Origin: Comamonadaceae bacterium
Lineage (GTDB): Bacteria > Pseudomonadota > Gammaproteobacteria > Burkholderiales > Burkholderiaceae_C
Length of the DNA: 64,000 bases
Direction of reading: 5' to 3'
Assembly (NCBI GenBank): GCA_027488985.1
Contig: JAIYAR010000013.1
Coordinates: forward strand, 124,001 to 188,000
Positions 28,141 to 38,787 of this stretch are shown one piece after another. The stretch's first letter is position 1. Every line of letters starts with the position of its first letter. The translations under genes were made by a program, and so were the position numbers. A model generated the notes under the pieces. The model saw only the letters and a program-made list of their open reading frames with translations. It made no database searches and was not told the origin of the DNA.

Positions 28141-28682
28141 GGCTCTGCTCTCAACAAGGGGCGCCACAAGGCCTCGCCCTCGGAACCCGCCCAATCCAGC
28201 GCCCCCCGCACCACACTACGGACTTGGCCTGTTGAGTCAACCAGCACTGTAGATGGGTAAATCTTGATGCCCCAAGCGCGAGCAGTGCCCCCTAGCGGAT
28301 CGCGCACTACGGGCAAGGTCAGGCCGGTGGACTGCACAAAGCGAGCAATAGCTTCAGGGCTTTCTTTGAGGTTGACGGTCAGCACGACCAACTGCGCTTT
28401 TTCGCGCTCAGCCAACGCCTGAAGCGACGGCATTTCGGCCCGGCAAGGTTCGCACCAACTCGCCCAGAAGTTGACCAACACCACTTTGCCACGCCGCGCC
28501 TGAAGCGAAACCGCTTGCCCGGTCATGTCCGTCGTGGGAATGGCGGGCGCCGCACGCCCTCTCGGCCAAGTCTGGACGTCATAGCCCGGGCTGGCGGAAT
28601 CTGAGGCGGCACGGGCCACAGGCATCCACAGCGCCGCCAGCGCAGCTAGTGCGTGACGTCGAATCAAGAGAAGCTTAGGCAT
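28119..28682 (-). CDS. TlpA-family periplasmic thiol-disulfide protein
   Basis: A 187-residue exported thioredoxin-like protein. A signal peptide covers about residues 1-26 (HALAALAALWMPVARA). The active site is NFWASWCEPCRAEMPSL and the cis-proline region IKIYPSTVLVD. TlpA/ResA proteins reduce disulfides, often in cytochrome c maturation. Its start codon directly abuts dispersed-repeat copy A, which therefore forms its leader. It lies 79 bp downstream of alaS on the same strand. Confidence 0.88.
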   Translation of the reverse strand: MPKLLLIRRHALAALAALWMPVARAASDSASPGYDVQTWPRGRAAPAIPTTDMTGQAVSLQARRGKVVLVNFWASWCEPCRAEMPSLQALAEREKAQLVVLTVNLKESPEAIARFVQSTGLTLPVVRDPLGGTARAWGIKIYPSTVLVDSTGQVRSVVRGALDWAGSEGEALWRPLLRAEPQRAPKR

Positions 28683-28740
28683 AAAAAGAGCTGCTGGCGC
28701 TCATGGAATGTGCGCGAGCAGCTCCTGTATTGATAGCAAA
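28683..28740. repeat. Dispersed palindromic element, copy A (alaS-tlpA gap)
   Basis: The best-preserved hairpin: arms GAGCTGCTGGCGC and GCGCGAGCAGCTC pair at 12 of 13 positions around an 11-nt loop, followed by a tail ending TTGATAGCAAA. It fills most of the 79-bp gap between alaS and the TlpA-like gene. It could terminate, process or stabilise the transcript. Confidence 0.9.
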
Positions 28741-28761
28741 GATGTGGCTAACGCTCTGCCA

Positions 28762-31413
<2,652 letters not shown>

Positions 31414-31530
31414 GACGGAATTTCTTCGAGTGGTGGATCAATAGAACTCACTATTATCGCCGCCCGCGTAGAAGGCTTTCCCCACTCATAGGGCTTATGC
31501 GGCACACGGGTTTATCCCGATAGTTGCATC

Positions 31531-31544
31531 AGTGACCCATCACT
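31531..31544. promoter_or_regulatory. Candidate GntR/FCD operator
   Basis: AGTGA-ccca-TCACT is a perfect dyad ending 3 bp before the ATG at 31548. Its place at the very start of the catabolic operon suits autorepression by the first gene product, an FCD-type GntR protein. Confidence 0.45.
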
Positions 31545-31547
31545 AAC

Positions 31548-32309
31548 ATGTCAGTTATGAATCAACTGGTAAACAGCCCTATCGACGACTCTCTGAGCCA
31601 GCGTGCCAAGGCTTACCAGGGCTTCACGCGGCAGGTTTTTGAAGGAACGATCCGTGCCGGGCAATTCGTGTCGCAACGCGAATTGATGACGTTGCTGGAC
31701 ATGCCGCTGGGCGCGGTGCGCGAAATGATTCCCCGCCTGGAGGCCGCCGGGCTGGTCAAAACCGTGCCGCAACGCGGGCTGCAAATTGCCCATGTGGACT
31801 TGCGGCTGATCCGTAACGCGTTTCAGGTGCGCTCCATGATCGAGCGGTGTGCACTGCTGCAATTCGTGCACACCGCAACCGACGCGGAGCTGGAAGCCAT
31901 TGAATCCAGCCATCACCAAATATTGGCCCGTGCCGCAGCACCCGATGCCTTGCAAGACGCCACCCTGCTAGACGAGGCCCAAGCCTTGGACTGGGGCCTG
32001 CATGACCGCATGGTGGACGCACTGGGCAACGACATCATTTCCGACCAGTACCGGGTCAACAGCCTGCGGGTGCGACTGATCAAGCTGGAGCAGAGCGTGA
32101 TCACCCCCGGCCGCCTCATACCTGCGATGCAGGAGCACTTGCGTTTTATCGAAGCGCTGCGGGCACGGGATGGCGCCAAGGCGGCAACCCTGCTGGACGA
32201 GCACATCAGCAGCGCCCGCAACCGGGTCATGCATGCCCCGTTAGAGCAGGTGCGAAATGAATGGAGCGCCAGCCCTATCCATACCGACACCACCAGGAGA
32301 CACCTTTGA
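31548..32309 (+). CDS. GntR-family (FCD) transcriptional regulator
   Basis: A 253-residue repressor-type protein. The winged HTH spans about residues 20-80 (QGFTRQVFEGTIRAGQFVSQ, then LGAVREMIPRLEAAGLV). The all-helical FCD ligand domain follows, with metal-binding-type His and Asp residues (LHDRMVDALGN, MQEHLRFIEAL, DEHISSARNRV). It is the first gene of a catabolic operon and overlaps the next by 4 bp, so it probably senses that operon's substrate. ATG 31557 is an alternative start. Confidence 0.9.
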   Translation: MSVMNQLVNSPIDDSLSQRAKAYQGFTRQVFEGTIRAGQFVSQRELMTLLDMPLGAVREMIPRLEAAGLVKTVPQRGLQIAHVDLRLIRNAFQVRSMIERCALLQFVHTATDAELEAIESSHHQILARAAAPDALQDATLLDEAQALDWGLHDRMVDALGNDIISDQYRVNSLRVRLIKLEQSVITPGRLIPAMQEHLRFIEALRARDGAKAATLLDEHISSARNRVMHAPLEQVRNEWSASPIHTDTTRRHL

Positions 32310-33220
32310 ACCCCGACATCCATGGCCTTTGGCCTGCGCTTCTATTACCGGTTACCGCAGACGGCGCGCTCGACACGCCACGCGCCCTAGCCCATGCCCA
32401 ACGCATGCTGGATGCAGGTTGCGATGGCGTGACCCTTTTCGGCACCACAGGCGAGGGCCCGGCATTCACGATGACTGAGCGCAAAGGCCTGCTGGAAGCC
32501 ATGTTGGCCCACGGCGTACGTCCCGACCAGATCATTGTCACCACCACCGCGTTGGCACTGGGCGATGCCATCGAACTGGGCCGCCACGCCAGCGGGCTGG
32601 GGGTGCACCGCCAGATGCTAATGCCACCCTTTTTCTTCAACCAACCCAAAGACGCCGGCATCATCGAGGCCGTGTCCCAGGTGGTGTGTGGCATAGGCGA
32701 CGATGGCTTGAAGTTGCTGCTCTACCACTTCCCCTTCATGAGCACCTTCGGCTTCTCGCACGCCGCCATTGCTGAACTGGTGCACCGCCACCCCGGACAA
32801 GTCATGGGCGTGAAAGACAGCAGTGGTGATCTGGAGCACTCCCTCGCGCTGGCCCGCGCATTTCCCGAGTTATCGATTCTGGTGGGTGCAGAGCCGCATG
32901 TGGTCCCGGTCATGTGCCAAGGTGGGTCGGGGTCCATCAATGGACTGTCCAACATTGCGCCGCGCCTGATGAAGCGGGTGATGAGCGCACCCGACAAGGT
33001 CAGCCAAGCGGATGAGCAACTCATTCTTGATTTGCTCAAGCTGCTATCCGCCAAGCCCGGCATGCCCTTTGTGGGCGTCTACAAAGCCATGCTTGCAGAG
33101 CAAACCGGCGACGATGCCTGGCTGACCATGCGCGCCCCGTTGAGCCCCTTGGATAACACCGAGTTGCAAACTGTGCGCAGCGGTTATCGTGCACTGGGTG
33201 CTGCACTAAGCCACCTGTAA
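32306..33220 (+). CDS. DapA-family aldolase/dehydratase
   Basis: A 304-residue TIM-barrel class I lyase of the dihydrodipicolinate synthase/N-acetylneuraminate lyase family. The substrate-carboxylate loop is LFGTTGEGPAFTMTER, the catalytic Tyr lies in LLLYHFPFMS, and the Schiff-base Lys in VMGVKDSSGDLEH. A TTG start at 32306 is preferred because AGGAGA lies 6 bp upstream and TTGA overlaps the regulator stop. Grouping with TRAP transport and an FAH enzyme points to a 2-keto-3-deoxy sugar acid rather than lysine synthesis. Confidence 0.88.
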   Translation: MNPDIHGLWPALLLPVTADGALDTPRALAHAQRMLDAGCDGVTLFGTTGEGPAFTMTERKGLLEAMLAHGVRPDQIIVTTTALALGDAIELGRHASGLGVHRQMLMPPFFFNQPKDAGIIEAVSQVVCGIGDDGLKLLLYHFPFMSTFGFSHAAIAELVHRHPGQVMGVKDSSGDLEHSLALARAFPELSILVGAEPHVVPVMCQGGSGSINGLSNIAPRLMKRVMSAPDKVSQADEQLILDLLKLLSAKPGMPFVGVYKAMLAEQTGDDAWLTMRAPLSPLDNTELQTVRSGYRALGAALSHL

Positions 33221-33247
33221 ATACCAACAACACGAGGAGACAAAACC

Positions 33248-34258
33248 ATGACCACTACCCGACTGAATCGCCGCACTCTACTGAGCGCCGCTGCCGCACT
33301 GGGCGCGGCTACGCTGCCCGCATTGCCGGCCTTGGCACAGACCAAGACCGTTCTGCGCATTTCCACCCCCGCGGTGCCCGACGACTGGCACGCCAAGATG
33401 TGGACGGTGTTCAAGGAACAACTCGAGAAAACAGCCCCCGGTGAGTTCGATGTCCAGATCAACCTGAACGCCACCCTGTTCAAGCAAGGCACCGAGCCCG
33501 CAGCCATGGCGCGCGGCAATCTGGAGCTGTCCAGCATCTCGGCATTTGACATTGCCAAGCTGGTGCCTGAGTTCTCCATCTTCACCGCCGGTTATGTGGT
33601 ACGTGACCCTGACCAACAACAAAAGATTTTCAATGGCCCCATCGGTGCAGAGCTGTTCAAAGCCGTATCTGAAAAAATGGAGGTCACACCGTTAGCCACC
33701 GTGTACCTGGGCACCCGGCAGGTCAATCTGCGAGAAGCCAAGCCGGTCAAAACACCTGCCGACCTGAAAGGCGTGAAGCTGCGCATGCCCGGCTCCAAAG
33801 AGTGGTTGTTCCTGGGCGAAGCACTGGGTGCCACCGCCACACCGCTGGCGTTCGGTGAGGTGTACATGGGCCTCAAAACGGGGACTATCGACGGACAGGA
33901 CAACCCCCTGCCCTCGGTCCGCGCGGCCAAGTTTTACGAGGTCACCAAACAGATCGTGCTGACCAGCCACCTGGTGGACGGCATCTTCATCGCCATTTCC
34001 AACAAGAGCTTCAACGCACTGACGCCCGCGCAAAAGCAAAAGGTAACAGCCGCTGCCCAAGCTGCAGCTGCCTACAACAACGAGAACCGCATCAAGGAAG
34101 AGGGCCAGCTGGTCGAGTTCTTCAAGAAAGAAGGCTTGCAAGTTTCCATGCCCGATGTGGATGCATTCCGCAAGTCGGTGCAGGCCACCTACCAGACGTC
34201 TGACTATGCCAAAGTATGGCCCAAGGGCTTGCTGGATCGCATCAACGCGACCAAGTAA
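33248..34258 (+). CDS. TRAP transporter solute-binding protein (DctP type)
   Basis: A 336-residue periplasmic binding protein. The signal peptide has an NRRTLLSAAAALGAATLPAL core that looks Tat-like. The mature part contains the DctP signature region TPADLKGVKLRMPGSKEW, then FGEVYMGLKTGTIDGQDNPL, where an Arg normally binds the ligand carboxylate. The substrate is therefore an organic acid. It has a strong AGGAGACAAAACC site. It works with the DctQ and DctM genes that follow. Confidence 0.93.
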   Translation: MTTTRLNRRTLLSAAAALGAATLPALPALAQTKTVLRISTPAVPDDWHAKMWTVFKEQLEKTAPGEFDVQINLNATLFKQGTEPAAMARGNLELSSISAFDIAKLVPEFSIFTAGYVVRDPDQQQKIFNGPIGAELFKAVSEKMEVTPLATVYLGTRQVNLREAKPVKTPADLKGVKLRMPGSKEWLFLGEALGATATPLAFGEVYMGLKTGTIDGQDNPLPSVRAAKFYEVTKQIVLTSHLVDGIFIAISNKSFNALTPAQKQKVTAAAQAAAAYNNENRIKEEGQLVEFFKKEGLQVSMPDVDAFRKSVQATYQTSDYAKVWPKGLLDRINATK

Positions 34259-34272
34259 GCGACGACTGAACC

Positions 34273-34752
34273 ATGTTGCGTCGATTGCAACAGGCCGCCA
34301 ACCTTCTGGGCGGCGGCCTATTCCTGACCCTGTTTGTCGTATTCATCATTCAAATCACAGCGCGCTTCGGCTTCAACAAGCCTCTGCCCTGGACAGATGA
34401 AGCCGCAGTCATTTTGTACGTGTGGGTGATTCTCTGGGGTGCTGCTGCCGTGGTGCCTGAACGCGAACATGTCGTGTTTGACTTGCTGTGGAATAGCGCC
34501 AACTACCGCAGCCGCCAGGTGATGCGCATTGTGGGCAACCTGCTCATAGGCGGCCTGTCGGCAGCAGCCATCCCTGCCAGTTGGGACTATGTACGCTTCA
34601 TGGCACGCGAAGGCTCGCCGGTGTTGGGCGTTTCTTTCCTTTGGATATTCATGCCCTTTGTATTTCTGCTGATCGGCTTGGTCATCCGCAGTGCCTGGGC
34701 GATCTGGAACGCGGTGCGCGGCATCGGTTTGGAAGCGGAGCTGCGTCTATGA
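34273..34752 (+). CDS. TRAP transporter small permease (DctQ type)
   Basis: A 159-residue inner-membrane protein with four transmembrane helices. The first is NLLGGGLFLTLFVVFIIQIT, and the DctQ block PWTDEAAVILYVWVILWGAA follows. It overlaps dctM by ATGA, ensuring equimolar synthesis. It bridges the binding protein and the large permease in a sodium- or proton-driven importer. Confidence 0.9.
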   Translation: MLRRLQQAANLLGGGLFLTLFVVFIIQITARFGFNKPLPWTDEAAVILYVWVILWGAAAVVPEREHVVFDLLWNSANYRSRQVMRIVGNLLIGGLSAAAIPASWDYVRFMAREGSPVLGVSFLWIFMPFVFLLIGLVIRSAWAIWNAVRGIGLEAELRL

Positions 34753-36047
34753 CAACGGGACTTTGGATTTTGGCGGGCATCCTCTTGACCGGCCTGTTGC
34801 TGCGCATGCCCATCGGGTTTTCGATGCTGGCTGCCGGCATCGGATATCTGATTGCCAAGGGGCAGGACGTAGGCCTGGTGGCCGAACAAGTCGGCAACGG
34901 TCTGTACAACAGCTACGTGCTCCTAGCCGTACCACTATTTGTATTCGCCGCCAACATCATGAATGCTGGCACCGTAAGTGAACGTATTTTTGACTTCTGT
35001 CGCATCCTGGTCGGTCGTATGCGGGGTGGCTTGGCACAAGTCGATATTCTGGTCAGTGTGATCTTTTCGGGGATGAGTGGCAGTGCCATTGCAGATGCTG
35101 CGGGGCCCGGCCTCGTCACCATCCGCCAGATGCTCAAAAAACCCGAGTACACCCGCGGGTTTGCCGGTGCCGTGGTGGTGGCCAGCGCCACGCTGGGGCC
35201 CATCATTCCACCGTCTATCCCCATGGTCATTTATGCGCTGGTGTCCGGTGCATCCGTAGGGGCATTGTTTCTGGGCGGAGTGGTTCCTGGCTTTTTGATG
35301 GCCGGCCTGATGATGTTTGTGGTGCACATCATCGCCGTCAAGCGCAACATGCCTCGCGATGAACCCGTACCCCGCGCCCAATGGGCAGGGCTCATTTTTC
35401 GCGGTGCTTTGCCGCTGTCCATGCCTATCGTGTTGCTGGGCGGCATCTATTCCGGCGCCTTTACGCCCACAGAGGCCGCTGCGGTTGCGGCCCTGCATGC
35501 CCTCATTCTGGCGGCAGTGGTATTCCGTGCGCTTACTTGGCGCAGCTTCTGGGGGGTGGTGATGGAGTCCACCCGAGGAAGTGCGGTCATCACCCTTATC
35601 CTCGCCGGATCTTTCATGCTGAACTATGCCTTCACTGCAGAAGGCGTACCGCAAGGCATGGCGATGTGGGTAGACAGCATGGACCTTTCCAAAGTCCAAT
35701 TCCTCCTGCTGGTGAACGTCATGTTCCTGGTGCTGGGTTGCTTTCTGGATGTGTCGGTGTTGCTATTGGTCTTCGTGCCGATGCTGCTGCCAGCTGCCAA
35801 ATTGTTGGGCGTGGACCTGGTCCACTTTGGTGTACTGGTGGTCCTGAACATGATGATCGGCTTGATTCACCCCCCCTTCGGCATGCTGCTATTCGTCACC
35901 AAGGCGCTCACCGGAATTCCTATCGGCGAGATGATGAAAGAGGGCTGGCCCTTTCTGGTCATGTTGCTATGCCTTCTGGTTGCCATGACGTTCTTCCCCC
36001 AGATCGTTTTGTGGCTGCCGCAAACCATGGGCTACGTGACCCAATAG
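34749..36047 (+). CDS. TRAP transporter large permease (DctM type)
   Basis: A 432-residue channel subunit with about 12 membrane segments. Conserved stretches include ILLTGLLLRMPIGFSMLAAG at the N-terminus, FSGMSGSAIADAAGPG, IIPPSIPMVIYALVSGASVG and HPPFGMLLFVTKALTGIP. ATG 34749 overlaps the dctQ stop. The longer open frame upstream is a shadow of dctQ. Confidence 0.94.
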   Translation: MTTGLWILAGILLTGLLLRMPIGFSMLAAGIGYLIAKGQDVGLVAEQVGNGLYNSYVLLAVPLFVFAANIMNAGTVSERIFDFCRILVGRMRGGLAQVDILVSVIFSGMSGSAIADAAGPGLVTIRQMLKKPEYTRGFAGAVVVASATLGPIIPPSIPMVIYALVSGASVGALFLGGVVPGFLMAGLMMFVVHIIAVKRNMPRDEPVPRAQWAGLIFRGALPLSMPIVLLGGIYSGAFTPTEAAAVAALHALILAAVVFRALTWRSFWGVVMESTRGSAVITLILAGSFMLNYAFTAEGVPQGMAMWVDSMDLSKVQFLLLVNVMFLVLGCFLDVSVLLLVFVPMLLPAAKLLGVDLVHFGVLVVLNMMIGLIHPPFGMLLFVTKALTGIPIGEMMKEGWPFLVMLLCLLVAMTFFPQIVLWLPQTMGYVTQ

Positions 36048-36053
36048 ACATCC

Positions 36054-37223
36054 ATGCAACTCACACCTGAAAACACTCTGCCGGTCGATGCCGGCCACGC
36101 CACGCTGCTGGGCCGAATCTGGCGGCCTGAGTTGCAAGGCCCCAGCGTGGTTACCGTACGCAATGGCATGGTGGTCGACATCAGCGCCGGCTATCCCACA
36201 GCCCGGGATGTGTGCGAGTCCGCTGATCCGGCCGGCACCCTGCGCGCGGCCCATGGGGAGGCTGTCTGCAGTGTGCAAAGCCTACTGGCCAACAGCAGCG
36301 TCGCAAGCAGAGACGCTACTTTGCCTTGGCTATTGGCCCCCTGTGATCTGCAGGCCGTCAAGGCAGCCGGGGTCACGTTTGCCACGTCCATGCTAGAGCG
36401 GGTCATTGAGGAAAAAGCCCGTGGCAATCCGGCGGCGGCGAGCACCATACGCAGCGAAATCCAGTCACTGATCGGCGACGACCTTTCCAAACTCAAGCCG
36501 GGTTCGGAACAGGCCATGGCACTCAAACAAGTGCTGATTGCACAAGGTGCGTGGAGCCAGTACCTCGAAGTCGGCATCGGCCCCGACGCGGAGATTTTCA
36601 CCAAGGCACCGGTGCTGGCGGCTGTTGGCAGCGGGGAAGATGCGGGCTTGCACCCAGCGTCCCACTGGAACAATCCTGAACCGGAAGTCGTACTCACCAT
36701 TAACTCGCACGGTGAAGTCGTGGGTGCAACGCTGGGCAACGATGTGAACCTGCGTGATGTGGAAGGCCGCTCAGCACTCTTGCTGGGCAAAGCCAAGGAC
36801 AACAACGCCTCTGCATCTATAGGACCCTTCATTCGCTTGTTTGACGAGCAGTTCACCATCAACGACGTGCGCAGCGCTGAACTGACATTGCGGGTGGAAG
36901 GGGCTGACGGATTCGTAATGGATGGCTATTCGTCCATGGCCCGCATCAGTCGTGACCCGCTCGACCTTGCTGCCCAATTGATAGGGCCGTATCACCAGTA
37001 CCCGGACGGAGCCATGCTGTTTCTGGGCACATTGTTTGCGCCCGTGCAGGACCGGGATGCGCCGGGTAGCGGCTTTACCCACAAGTTGGACGATGTTGTC
37101 ACCATCCACAGCGCAAAGCTGGGTACCCTGCGCAACCGCATGAGGCACTGCAACCAGTGTCCGCCCTGGACATTCGGCGCATCACACCTGATGCGCAACT
37201 TGGCGGTACGGGGCTTGCTGTAA
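36054..37223 (+). CDS. Fumarylacetoacetate hydrolase-family protein (sugar-acid dehydratase-like)
   Basis: A 389-residue FAH-fold enzyme. Metal ligands are suggested by YLEVGIGPDAEIFTKAPV and NPEPEVVLTINSHGEVVG (E-x-E type), followed by GNDVNLRDVEGRSALLLG. Its N-terminal extension and length fit the AraD1/2-keto-3-deoxy-arabinonate dehydratase-like subgroup better than FahA. It is last in the TRAP operon, 6 bp after dctM. With the DapA-like enzyme it implies catabolism of a keto-deoxy sugar acid. The exact substrate is not determined. Confidence 0.82.
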   Translation: MQLTPENTLPVDAGHATLLGRIWRPELQGPSVVTVRNGMVVDISAGYPTARDVCESADPAGTLRAAHGEAVCSVQSLLANSSVASRDATLPWLLAPCDLQAVKAAGVTFATSMLERVIEEKARGNPAAASTIRSEIQSLIGDDLSKLKPGSEQAMALKQVLIAQGAWSQYLEVGIGPDAEIFTKAPVLAAVGSGEDAGLHPASHWNNPEPEVVLTINSHGEVVGATLGNDVNLRDVEGRSALLLGKAKDNNASASIGPFIRLFDEQFTINDVRSAELTLRVEGADGFVMDGYSSMARISRDPLDLAAQLIGPYHQYPDGAMLFLGTLFAPVQDRDAPGSGFTHKLDDVVTIHSAKLGTLRNRMRHCNQCPPWTFGASHLMRNLAVRGLL

Positions 37224-37235
37224 GCGCCGCGCGCC

Positions 37236-38654
37236 TCAGGCGTGCTCTGCGCTTTGCCCCACCAGAATACGCTGGTCCAGGAAGCGCCACAAACGCTCGT
37301 CCGCGCAAAAAGCCACATTGAAGCGCAGCCAGCCGGTCGGCCGGGGCTCCACCAGAAACAATTGGCCGGGCCCCAACATGATGCCCTCCTGGGTCGCCGA
37401 CTGCGACAGGACGGCGCTGTCCGCGATGTCGGGGTGCCGGGCCCACAGGTACATGCCGGCCTCGGGCTCATGGAAGATCTCAAAACCCAAATCAGCCAAA
37501 CGCCGGGTCACCCGGTGATGCGAATCTCCCAAACGCTCTCTGAGCGACTTCAAATGCTTTCGCCAGCGACCATCGGTCACCGCACCTAGGACAATGCGCT
37601 CTGAGATGTCCGATGAAGTTAATCCAGACATCATTTTCAGCCTGACAAACTGCCTAATCCGTTCTGGATTGGCCAACATGTAGCCCACGCGAAGATTCGG
37701 CGAGATCGTCTTGGAGTAGCTCCCCACATACACCACTCGATTTAGCTGATCCAAGCTGGCGAGCGTGGTGCGCGTCCCCGAGTCCATATCGGCGTAGATA
37801 TCATTCTCCACTAATACGAAATCATGCACTTCTGCAAGATGCAAGAGCCGGTGCAACTGCCCGACCGAAGCGACTGAACCAGTGGGACTCTGCAGTCGGG
37901 GCTGGGTAAAAAAAGCCTTGGGCTTTCGCTGTGTGAGGATAACCTCCAAAGCCTGCAAGTCATACCCGGTGCCAGTGCGGGGGACGCCCAACACCTCTGC
38001 ACCGACGAACTTGAGCATAAAGAGCAAATTGGGATAGCCCGGATCGTCGACCAGCACCGTATCCCCTGGCTGCACCAGACTGCGGGCAATGAGGTCCAAA
38101 CCTTGGCTGGAGCCATGGGTCAACACGATTTGACCGGGCTCTGCTGTCACTTGCTGCTCTCCCAGTGCATCCAAAACGATGGCCCGCAGTTCACGATGCC
38201 CCAAGGGAACACCATAACCGTCGAGATCGCTGGTATCGGACGAGATCTGCCGCATGCTACGGCGGACTGCATCACCAAATAACCAGTCATGGGGCAGCCA
38301 TCCGCACCCGGGCTTGAGTGGCAGGTCCCGGTTTTCAAATATTTGTTTGAGGTACCAACTGGCGTCGAATTTGGGAGCCTCCGCCGCACTCTCTCCGGAT
38401 GCCGCACTGGAAGCGTCATCACGGCGCTTCACAAAAAACCCCGCGTGCGCCCGTGATACCAACCACCCCTGTGCCACCAGACGGTCGTATGCCTCCACGA
38501 CCGTAAACACGCTGACACGATGGCTGGCGGCAAAAGCTCGGATAGAGGGCAATTTACTGCCGGGTTTGAGCACCTGCGCAGCAATCAGGCCGCGCATTCC
38601 CTCCACGATCTGCGTGATGAGAGGCGTAGTTATTTCGGGACGAAGAGTGAGCAT
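37236..38654 (-). CDS. gabR: MocR/GabR-type regulator (GntR HTH fused to aminotransferase fold)
   Basis: A 472-residue chimeric regulator. The N-terminal GntR winged HTH (MRGLIAAQVLKPGSKLPSIR, then VFTVVEAYDRLVAQGWLVSR) is fused to a class I aminotransferase-like domain with a PLP Lys in YVGSYSKTISPNLRVGYM. Divergent from gabT by 133 bp, it should activate gabTD in response to GABA and PLP. The shared region holds two CTGTACA direct repeats. The name is assigned by context. Confidence 0.85.
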   Translation of the reverse strand: MLTLRPEITTPLITQIVEGMRGLIAAQVLKPGSKLPSIRAFAASHRVSVFTVVEAYDRLVAQGWLVSRAHAGFFVKRRDDASSAASGESAAEAPKFDASWYLKQIFENRDLPLKPGCGWLPHDWLFGDAVRRSMRQISSDTSDLDGYGVPLGHRELRAIVLDALGEQQVTAEPGQIVLTHGSSQGLDLIARSLVQPGDTVLVDDPGYPNLLFMLKFVGAEVLGVPRTGTGYDLQALEVILTQRKPKAFFTQPRLQSPTGSVASVGQLHRLLHLAEVHDFVLVENDIYADMDSGTRTTLASLDQLNRVVYVGSYSKTISPNLRVGYMLANPERIRQFVRLKMMSGLTSSDISERIVLGAVTDGRWRKHLKSLRERLGDSHHRVTRRLADLGFEIFHEPEAGMYLWARHPDIADSAVLSQSATQEGIMLGPGQLFLVEPRPTGWLRFNVAFCADERLWRFLDQRILVGQSAEHA

Positions 38655-38687
38655 GTCAGCGAGGGCAGCGTGTGCTGGATTCTAGAC

Positions 38688-38723
38688 CTGTACAGTGCTT
38701 CACTCTCCAATTGCTGCTGTACA
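38688..38723. promoter_or_regulatory. Direct repeats CTGTACA, candidate GabR/MocR operator
   Basis: Two identical CTGTACA heptamers start at 38688 and 38717, 29 bp apart (close to three helical turns). MocR proteins typically bind spaced direct repeats. The second repeat ends just before the -35 hexamer of the gabT promoter, as expected for an activator site. Confidence 0.55.
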
Positions 38724-38752
38724 TGGGCAGAATCAATAGTGGCTCCTATAGT
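38724..38752 (+). promoter_or_regulatory. Predicted gabT promoter
   Basis: TGGGCA (38724-38729), a weak -35, is 17 bp from TATAGT (38747-38752), a near-consensus -10. Transcription would begin near 38759, giving a leader of about 29 nt. The poor -35 fits a requirement for activation by the divergent regulator. Confidence 0.5.
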
Positions 38753-38787
38753 GCATGTTTTGTTCAACCATTGCACTTCAACACCCT

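Noticed and set aside
28683..28740. Dispersed element copies as ordinary rho-independent terminators
   Set aside because: They form hairpins but lack a proper T tract directly after the stem, and several lie inside coding frames.
37236..38654. Aminotransferase enzyme
   Set aside because: The N-terminal GntR winged helix and divergence from gabT show a MocR/GabR-type regulator.
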